64,000 nucleotides of DNA from assembly GCA_963576475.1 (NCBI GenBank), contig OY754970.1, forward strand, positions 40,371,447-40,435,446, given 5' to 3'. Below the pieces are notes generated by a model. That model made no database searches. It saw only the letters and a program-made list of their open reading frames with translations, and was not told the DNA's origin. Shown here in pieces: positions 56,383-64,000 of this stretch (position 1 is the stretch's first letter; each line of letters starts with the position of its first letter). A program made the translations under genes and the position numbers. Source of the stretch: Molanna angustata (Eukaryota > Arthropoda > Insecta > Trichoptera > Molannidae).

Positions 56383-56455
56383 CGCCGTGGCACAGTTGGT
56401 GAGCCGTTAGGTGTCTGTGTTGGCGTCCTGAGTTCGATACCCAGCAGAAGAGAAA
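56383..56455 (+). repeat. tRNA-derived SINE head
   Basis: GTGGCACAGTTGGTGAGCC is a good A box and GAGTTCGATACCCAG at 56430 a good B box, at tRNA-like spacing. The acceptor stem does not pair, so not a functional tRNA gene. This head differs from the 50540/63200 family. Confidence 0.65.
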
Positions 56456-56504
56456 TTAATTAAAATAAAACCTTTCTCACGCAAATGTTTCTTTTCAGTA
56501 ATCC

Positions 56505-56545
56505 AGTGGTCGCGAGTTCGAATCCTACCACAACCGATTTCGTTC
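56505..56545 (+). repeat. Second tRNA-like 3' half
   Basis: CCAGTGGTCGCGAGTTCGAA and TCCTACC form a second B-box region 80 bp after the first SINE head. No A box precedes it. It may be a second, truncated SINE or part of a dimeric one. Confidence 0.4.
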
Positions 56546-56708
56546 ACCTATAGCACAAGAATTTATGCTTAATTTAGGGAATATTTGAGGATGTACATAT
56601 AATATGAACTTGTTACTCCAAGGACATATTCATTTGTTGTTGCAATAAAAAAATAGATCAATTCACTTACGAGTTGGATACTAAAAAAAAATATTCAACG
56701 TACCTTAA

Positions 56709-56792
56709 TATAGATATTATAAAATACACCCTCTAACAAAGTTTTCATTGAAACTTTGTTAAAAAGTTTATTTCATGATATCTATATTTATT
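56709..56792. repeat. Small nested hairpin
   Basis: AATATAGATAT and ATATCTATATT enclose AACAAAGTTT / AAACTTTGTT. Total about 84 bp. Possibly a very short MITE. Confidence 0.5.
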
Positions 56793-57417
56793 TGAACACT
56801 TACTGTTCAATTATTAAAGTCAAAGTAAAAAAGTCACAAATCTCCCTGAAATATGGAAATATTTTCTAAATTAAAAATGTAATTCCGAATCAGACGATGT
56901 CGGGAAAAATACAGTTTTTCACTTGTTACAATGTTATAAATTTTCCCTTTCATAATAAAGCAACGAGTGGATGCCGTTTTCGTTTTTTTTTCATTTAATA
57001 CTAGATTCCCAGAAACTAATACACCCTGGAAGGTAGAGGTACCTACGCGAAATTTCTTTAAATAAAAAAATATTCATGTCAAATATTCACACAGAAGAGG
57101 AAGAAAAGGTCTCTATGCTTATTATGAAGATCATTTAAAAAAACGCGAAGTTTCACATTTTTATGTTTTTTGATAAACTGTTATCAATTTAAAATTTAAT
57201 CAACTTTACTATAGAAAGATACTCATACAAGAATTTTACTTTTGAAAGATTAGTGATGAGAAATTGCAAGACCGAGATAAAAACCGAGGCGGTTTTGGTC
57301 TTTTATTTAAATATTATACATATAATCATGGTATTGGTCTAGAAAGGCATTTCCAAATTTACTTTTTTATTTTTCTGAAAATAATCTGTAATTGAAATAT
57401 CATAAAACTATCATTTT

Positions 57418-57560
57418 AAAGTATTATTTTTTATTTATTTATTTTTTGCAAAATAATAAATTGGTACAAAGGTATATAATATTTCTTATAATTAATACAT
57501 TTATACTAAACGTATTACTCCACTGAAAGAGTAAATCTCGTGTTCAGCGGAGGAAGAGCG
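57418..57560 (-). repeat. LINE 3' end with two-tier hairpin
   Basis: The tail TTTATTTATTTATTTTTTGC at 57431 and hairpin at 57518-57552 (CTCCACTGAA with TTCAGCGGAG; inner GAG..CTC). No coding part. Confidence 0.55.
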
Positions 57561-60470
57561 TAGCATTTATTTCAAGTCCATAATTTATTTATTAATAGGT
57601 ACATAAAAGATATAACATTAGATACATAATTGCTTAACAGTGATTTGAGAATATAAAATTATTGTAAACTTTTTTTTTAATTTTACAAAGGGTTTAATTT
57701 TTCTTATAATATATCTAAAGAAAGTTTATTTTAATAGTTTATTCTTAGGTAAGAATAGTGATGCTGCATGGTTGATGTATTGTATTTTGGAACCATAATT
57801 TGTCCCTCTGAGCGAGGACGGGTACTTATAAGGTATATCTATATTATCATTGTTATCAATAATATTTTTGTATGTTTGAAATACTGCACTTTTTTTAAGT
57901 ATGCTATAGTACGTAGTTAATTGCTTAATTTTAATTAAGATTGAATAAGTTTATAAAATTTTGCAACATATCAAGACTCTTGCGTTATGTCTTGCAAAGC
58001 CTGTTGTTGGGTCTTGGCCTGCAAGACTTGCAAGACTTAATATTTCGGTTTTATTGTTCATACTAGCGTTTCGCGAATATGGGTCAATAACGTTCCCCAT
58101 ATACCTATGCGGAGAGCGGGTTGTGGTACGTGGTGTGGCACCGTCATGTCGAAAAAGTTACAAATTGACGAAAGCGATACGAACAGTAGACGAATAATGT
58201 AAATATGATTCGATTAGGAGAGTATGAAAAAAAACAGCTTAAATCTTTTGCCGAGAAAAATCTGGAACATAAATACAATAATATGTTATTATTATTATAT
58301 ACGAGATACTCGTATCTATAATATAACGACAGGATGACAGTAATCTCAAACAATAACGAATAAAGATATTGTTTTTTGAAAGTATATTTTGTATGGTAAG
58401 AGGTATATAAATAAAATCAGGGATGCTAAATGCATTTCTCTTTTTTTTTCTTTAAAAAAAAAAAAAATTTTCCTTGTAACAATTATGTACATAGGTATAC
58501 ATCCCCATACATTCCCTTATTTAGAAAAAAACTTATATATAAATGATTTTTTTCTTGATCATAAACGTTCATACCCTGTAAACATTTAAGATATTTTTTT
58601 GTATCAAGAAAATGACAAAAATATAAAAAAAAAAATAAGGAAATATTATTGTTTACTGATAGCGGTATATTTTACTATTTTAGGTTTGCCTCAAAAGCTT
58701 TAAAAATATCTTGTTTTTGAAAAATAAAACTAATTTCATTTCAATCTTTATAATTTGTACACCAAAAGCAAATATATTCAAAACTATACCTAAGGATATT
58801 TTCAATAAAACTTTCAATATTTTCAATATTGTAATTCTTTGGTTTTTATTGAAGCGTTTCGTGCAAGATGCATCTACATAACAATGTTTTGCGCCTTGCG
58901 CAAATCGTTTTAATAACGAATAAAAAAATGTAAAACATTTTTTAACTAAAAAAATATTTTTTTGAATGATACATTTGCTACGAGATTACAACGATGTGAA
59001 TGCGAATACCGGGGCGAACGTTTGCGAATGTAAGTTACAAATGATATTCGCTACATCCCTGTTTTGTTTGTATGGACAATATCGTTTACAAGTTTGTTCT
59101 TTGAATATTATAATTTGTGTTGTACCGTGTCTTCAATAAAATTTGAATACGATTCACTTTGGTATTCTCATGGGTGTAACCTTGAACGTTTGGTATTGGG
59201 AGATGATGCAAACATGTTCATACACAAAATATTATACCTACAACAAATTCAACTGTATAATACTTAGAAAGTTACACACACGCAATACTTTCAACAATAT
59301 GTTACATAAATTATATGGCGATTACTACTTGAATATTTATTTTCAATTTAGGAATATTTCGAATATGAAAATTTAATGATATTTTCTCTTATGACGTAAT
59401 TTTTATTGACCGATGATATTGGTACAGATTCTGTAGAAATGACTAAAAAAATGATATTTCAGTTCAATTAGTAAGCCTTTATCTTCAAATAATTGTGTAA
59501 AAACCTAAATTAAATTAAAAAATACATATATTAAATAAAAAAACACATTTTTCATCTACAAACGAGTAATGAAATTTAATGGCCTAAGCGTTAGTCTCTG
59601 CTTGTATCATCAGAGGCACGATTTATACTTACTACAAAATTCGAAAATAAAATATATTAATAATAAATACGGGTGTATAAAGGTATGGAGGGGAAGGGAG
59701 TCCTACATGCAATGTAAATTATACATAAAGAAAGAAAGAGTTATTGTGATTGGCTACAAATATTTAGCAATAATAAGGGAAAACCCGTGATGTTTCTTAC
59801 TCGTACAATGACCACCTTCCTACCAGTATCTTCGCAAATAACAGAACATGCTGTTTGGGATGAAATATTTCATACAGGTATTTATATATTTTTTAATAAA
59901 AATAAAAAATATTCTGCGGAGATAATTCAAATATTGCTCTCTCGTTTTTAAAAACCTTCTCTCTTCGATCTCCTCTTGTCGTACCTGGGTTTTGCGCCTA
60001 TTAATATTATCATACTACCTTGCCGCGAGTATATATTAATTTGTTTGCTTCCATGTATGCGTGTGACTATAGGGAGGTGTGTGTGGTGAACGTAATGGGA
60101 GATCACGTTAAATCCCCGCCGTAATGCAATTCTACAATAATGTAATTAGGTTAATAACACAACTACGTCGAAATATACGTACCTACCTACCAACATTGAT
60201 GGATTTGAACATTTTGCCAAATGTGTTTATGATGCGGACTGCTTAATTCTACACTTACATCCTACATACTCCTAGGAACCAACTCAACGTGAATATTCAA
60301 CAATATACATTCTACGTTCAGCGTCTCTATTGATTCGATTCCACTGTTTAAATAATTATTAACATCCATTCCGTCTCCAATGTTAAATGCCTTAGTATAC
60401 ATACATACATTGGTATATCGACTATCGATTGGTGCTTCCATTTATTTATACCTATTTTATTTTTTCGGGT
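57561..60470. other. AT-rich noncoding DNA, nothing assigned
   Basis: About 2.9 kb. (ATT)n at 58287-58297; a T-run and A-run pair at 58440-58470. GC-richer patches at 57990-58190 and 59940-60140 hold no recognised gene. Frames of up to 78 codons match nothing. Confidence 0.4.
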
Positions 60471-60600
60471 GTTTTGAAAAATAATTAAAAATTAAACGAA
60501 GACAAAATAACATCTCTCATAGTTAGGTAGTGCCTTTTAAGATGTCACGATGGTGTGTGGGGGTGGATACCTGTATGTGCCGTGATGGTATGTATATATA
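60471..60600. repeat. Decayed family C / RTE-like fragment
   Basis: ACAAAATAACATCTCTCATA, then GGTGTGTGGG and CCGTGATGGTATGTATATAT resemble parts of family C and the RTE-like 3' end. Too decayed for orientation. Confidence 0.3.
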
Positions 60601-60769
60601 ATGTTGACTAGCTTTCTATATTTCTTTTTATCCACATCAAAAGACCAACCAAGCATTACTTTTTCAATTTGTTCTAAATCAACTTAAAAATTTGACCAAC
60701 AAGACCAAGTTAACTACATTTTTTTGTAATTTGTGCATAATATTATATTGTAAAGCAGCATTTTTACTA

Positions 60770-60920
60770 AATATGTAAAATAAATAAATATTTTTACATA
60801 AGCCATAATTACATAACAATATAAATACAAAATGCAATACAAATAAAATATTTATCAATATTAGGTATTGGTTATATTGCCTCACTAGGCAAAAGCCTGT
60901 TCCGAGGCAATACCTATTCA
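60770..60920 (-). repeat. LINE 3' end with two-tier hairpin
   Basis: The hairpin is at 60876-60911: ATTGCCTC with GAGGCAAT, inner AGGC-AAAA-GCCT, and further outer complementarity (AGGTATT..AATACCT). The AAATAAATAAAT-type run at about 60780 marks the tail. Confidence 0.6.
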
Positions 60921-61166
60921 AAATGAGTAGCTGTGCAAGTATTTAGTCAGTCAAAATTTAGTCCGTGCGTGTTGTACATATGTATGTACATGTGTTGATT
61001 GATATTAGGACATGAGTGAGTTCCGTCATTTCAAAACATGAGAAAGATCCCTCTCACACTCTTCTCTGCTCCTGTCCATTAACCACTTTGTTACTAGTTT
61101 GTTTATATTGTTATTGTTTGGTAGAAGTAATTGAAGTAAAATACTAACTAACATACCTACATATAA

Positions 61167-61192
61167 AATACTAACCATGGTTAGTATTATTT
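61167..61192. repeat. 22-bp perfect palindrome
   Basis: AATACTAACC|..|GGTTAGTATT around a central ATG-type core (61167-61188). The left half, AATACTAACCATGG, recurs at 61209. Confidence 0.8.
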
Positions 61193-61276
61193 TATAACAT
61201 AAATAAACAATACTAACCATGGCATTAAGGATTGTAGTGCAACAACGTAATGTCTAAATATATTTGTAGGCATTCA

Positions 61277-61520
61277 TACCTACATACATACATACCATCA
61301 CACCTTGCGGGTATGCAGAGAGAACCGAATGTCACTTATTTCTATCTTGACACACATTCATCGCCTCGTCGACATTCATACATCATCTTATACATGTTCG
61401 TTTGTTGTTCACGCTTCTAACATTTCCGTCTTTCAAAATACCGTTCACATGGACGTGCCATCCCTTCCTTGGGCGGCCCCGACCTCTCATTCCATTCCTG
61501 TCCGTAATGTATATTAGGCT
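61277..61520 (-). pseudogene. RTE-like LINE 3' fragment
   Basis: CATACATACATACCATCACA, GAGAGAACCGAATGTCAC, CATCGCCTCGTCGACATTC and GGGCGGCCCCGACCTCTCAT on the plus strand match the last about 240 bp of the 14349-15062 element in inverse orientation. A small deletion near the left end breaks the frame. Confidence 0.8.
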
Positions 61521-61824
61521 ATACAAATTATTCAGTGCATTCAATAGACTCGAATAATTGTAATATTTTTACTTATTAGCGCGTGTAGCGTGCGGCATCT
61601 AAGCGATGCCTACACGTGTTTTTTCTATACGGCAACTAGTGTGATTTATGTTATCTCACTAACGACATTGGATGTCGTCTGTTTTGAATAAGGGAATTGA
61701 AGGGCCCCCATTGCACATGGCGCGTAAAATTAAACATGGAAGCTTAGCTCGCTCGAATGCCGCCAACTCATTATTATTATATTCAAGATGAACGCTACGC
61801 CATACTTACTTACTTACTGTAGGG
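61521..61824. other. Noncoding; possible unassigned repeat
   Basis: GC-richer at 61580-61760 (GCGTGTAGCGTGCGGC, GCGATGCCTACACG form a weak stem). No family recognised. Confidence 0.3.
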
Positions 61825-62604
61825 CAGAGATGGCGAACCTTTTTGAGAAGTGGGTCAAATTTAAAATTGACGATCGGCTTAGATAGAATGTAGTGATACC
61901 ATTCTTTAATGTAATATATATTTTTTTATTTTTTTATATTTTATATTTATATTTTTTACGTTAGAGCCGGGTAGTCGAAAATACAATAGATAAAATAACA
62001 TCTCACATACATAGTTTAGCAATGAGTTTGGTCACTCATTTGTAGTTTTGTTTGACGTCACATACACGCGTGTTTTGTGCTTCCTTTTTATTATTGTAAT
62101 GTACACCCGCACTTCACTTGGTGCCGCATTATGTCACTCCTTTTATGACGTCACATGGTACCGCGCTATGGTTTGTATTTGTCATATGACCTCGGTCCCG
62201 ACTTTGATGACGTCACATGGTTTCGCTCTGTGCCTTGTATTTGTTGAATGGCCTCGGTCCCTAATTTGGTGACGTCACATGGTACCGCGCCATGGTTTGT
62301 ATTTGTCGTATGGCCTCGGTCCCTACTTTGGTGACGTCACATGGTACCGCGCCATGGTTTGTATTTGTCGTATGGCCTCGGTCCCTACTTTGGTGACGTC
62401 ACATGGTACCGCGCCATGGTTTGTATTTGTCGTATGGCCTCGGTCCCTAATTTGGTGACGTCACATGGTACCGCGCCATGGTTTGTATTTGTCGTATGGC
62501 CTCGCAAAAGGGGAGTGGTGGTCGGATCAAAACTACTTTTTGTGGTCAAAAATTCACTAGTGGGTCTGTCAAAGATCCGCGTGTCAAAGGTTTGCCATCA
62601 TCAA
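61825..62604. mobile_element. Candidate hAT-like MITE hosting a minisatellite
   Basis: The left end CAGAGATGGCGAACCTTT and the complement of the right end GATGGCAAACCTTTGACA are similar. Next to them GTGGGTCAAATTT on the left and GACAGACCCACTAGTG on the right partly mirror. CAGAG-type ends recall hAT elements, but no 8-bp target duplication was recognised, so the call is tentative. Confidence 0.35.
62053..62505. repeat. 62-bp minisatellite with phased TGACGTCA sites
   Basis: Six TGACGTCA palindromes start at 62146, 62208, 62270, 62332, 62394 and 62456, exactly 62 bp apart. A seventh lies at 62053 in a degenerate leader. Each unit continues CATGGTACCGCGCCATGG, TTTGTATTTGTCGTATGG and CCTCGGTCCCTA. 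The last four units are almost identical, so the expansion is recent. Period 62 is not a multiple of 3, so frames through it are artefacts. Confidence 0.95.
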
Positions 62605-62789
62605 TATAGGGAGAAATATCATCGATATGCGTTGTTTGTGTATCGGTACAGATTTTGGCAGACTCCCAAGTAATAAAGATACAAATTAAATTTCATATAG
62701 GTATGCCTTGATACAATACTATTAGCAAACGTCATTGATGGTGTAGGTGCAGGGAATGGATGTGGCAAACGCTATACTCGAACGGCATA
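62605..62789. other. Noncoding spacer
   Basis: Nothing recognised. Confidence 0.3.
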
Positions 62790-62995
62790 CCATTCCATAC
62801 CATCACGCCATTACCTTATTTCGAGCAGGCAGAGAGAACATACATGTATCGCTTCATTTACGTCCATGCATCGTCTCATACACGCTCTTCTGTTAGTCTC
62901 ACTTATAACGTCTGCATCTTTCAAAATTCCATTTATGTGATTGTGCAAAATTATCCTTGGCCGACCTCTACTTAACGTTCCTCAAACGGAATCAT
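62790..62995 (-). pseudogene. RTE-like LINE 3' fragment, decayed
   Basis: TACCATCACGCCATTACC, GGCAGAGAGAACATA, GTCCATGCATCGTCTCATAC and CCTTGGCCGACCTCTACTTA on the plus strand match the inverted 3' end of the RTE-like family. Indels and a missing tail break the frame. Confidence 0.7.
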
Positions 62996-63199
62996 TTTTT
63001 GATTTAAATAAAACATTGATTATATTACAGTTTTTTTTATTATCTATCAGATATTTAAGCCAATTTATTTATTTTAATTTATTCAAGAAACATTACATAC
63101 CTAATGTTCGATATAAATTACCTCAGCTGCCATTTGCAAAAATTGAGGCATTCTTAATAAATTATTTAATAGTATTTTTTCTACTTGAAAAGTAAATTC

Positions 63200-63390
63200 C
63201 GCATTCGTGGTTCAATTGATTAGGTATCAAACTGCTGATCCAAGGGTCTCGGGTTCGATTCCCGATGACGACACAGTTTATATTTGTGTTTTCAGTCTGC
63301 ATCTGTGAGACGATTAATAACGTACCTAAGTGTCCAGAATGTGACAACTTGTTATTGGGTGCGTGTTAAATAATTATTTGACATAGAACC
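63200..63390 (+). repeat. tRNA-derived SINE
   Basis: A-box-like GTGGTTCAATTGATTAGG at 63208, then CTGCTGATCCAAGGGTC and B box GGGTTCGATTCCC at 63250-63262. A body follows with TTTGTGTTTTCAGTCTGC and an AT-rich end. The minus-strand frame NRTRDPW is the usual translation artefact of the B box. Same family as 50540-50612. Confidence 0.75.
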
Positions 63391-63419
63391 TGTTAGTTGC
63401 CCGAGAAGCTACATTAAAA

Positions 63420-63640
63420 TAACAATAAAATAATATATAGTTATAAATAATTATTATATATATTTTTTATTAAGTATACATAATATAAACAGACACATTG
63501 TACACAAATATAAATTATAACAGTTTTTTTTTCAATAGGCACTGTCCCAATAAAGTTTAAAAACTTGTGATTGGGACAGGATCATAAGATTATATATCTA
63601 TGCATTGCCTATGAGAATTATGTGAAACTGAACAAAGATT
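63420..63640 (-). repeat. LINE 3' end with two-tier hairpin
   Basis: The hairpin is at 63542-63579: outer CTGTCCCAAT / ATTGGGACAG, inner AAGTTT / AAACTT, both perfect. The AT-rich part to the left would be the tail side. No coding part recognised. Confidence 0.6.
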
Positions 63641-64000
63641 ATTTTTTTTTCTAAATTCATTTAAAATAGTATCTTGTGCGCTTAATAATTAAAGTTTTAA
63701 AAATATGTAGTTTCATTCGTTTACATTTGAAAAATAATTGTTTGAAATGAAAATCTTGAAAGAGCAATCATTATTGTATTCTTTTTTCAATTTTGTAAAT
63801 AAAACAATTGATTGAAGTTATCTTCTGGTATAATAAAATAGATAAACCGTATAATATCATTTTATCGTTTGTAATAATTTAGTATAAATATCACGTTTAT
63901 ATAATGGTTTATCATCATTAATATTCACTGTCAGAAGTAGTGACATACATTATTATTTACAAGAATAACTAACGTGTTACAATAACTAACGGAGGGTACA
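63641..64000. other. Noncoding, nothing assigned
   Basis: AT-rich to the end of the window; no recognised element. Confidence 0.35.

Noticed and set aside
62341..62673. 110-codon frame through the 62-bp repeats
   Set aside because: The 62-bp period shifts frame from unit to unit; the frame is a repeat artefact.
63162..63347. Minus-strand 61-codon protein containing NRTRDPW
   Set aside because: This is the reverse translation of the SINE B box, a well-known artefact.

Overview
The window looks like AT-rich intronic DNA from an insect, probably a moth or butterfly. The only confidently recognised host coding sequence is one 93-bp exon on the minus strand (6104-6196). It encodes the start of the second RNA-recognition motif of the Musashi-family protein Rbp6. 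No neighbouring exon of that gene was found, so on the simplest reading about 57.8 kb of one intron lies to its right and at least 6.1 kb of the next to its left. No rRNA gene, functional tRNA gene, CRISPR array or bacterial feature was seen.

Nearly everything else is mobile DNA. The centrepiece is an apparently full-length non-LTR retrotransposon on the minus strand (20509-25841). Its ORF1 (302 aa) carries a PHD-like zinc finger, a coiled coil and an FP25K/L1-ORF1-like domain. Its ORF2 (953 aa) carries an endonuclease and a reverse transcriptase with an intact YADD. Between them lies a stop-free frame of about 366 codons that overlaps the end of ORF1 and ends in a TAATG stop-start junction at the ORF2 start. 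The LINE sits inside one arm of an older foldback element (20476-20508 plus 25842-26808), which fixes both LINE ends and a short target duplication.

Around it are 5'-truncated LINE relics: RTE-like 3' ends at 9.9, 14.4, 41.9, 43.1, 61.3 and 62.8 kb; another relic at 28.1-29.4 kb split by a TTAA-flanked insertion; and many LINE 3' ends, nine of which share a two-tier hairpin with changing but still paired stems. Other families are foldback elements (12.7, 13.2, 27.1, 35.9, 49.3 kb), a 500-bp interspersed repeat (0.9, 10.5, 11.8, 31.4, 33.2 kb), a 390-bp inverted-repeat element (51.1 kb), tRNA-derived SINEs (50.5, 56.4, 63.2 kb), an old minisatellite (34.1-35.2 kb), and a young 62-bp minisatellite carrying six evenly phased TGACGTCA sites (62.1-62.5 kb).

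Several GC-richer, repeat-poor islands (3.6-4.1, 15.9-16.5, 17.3-17.7, 31.0-31.4, 35.2-35.4, 40.5-41.3, 42.1-42.3, 48.05-48.7, 55.3-55.6 kb) stand out. They may be retained ancestral intron with regulatory elements, but that is inference.
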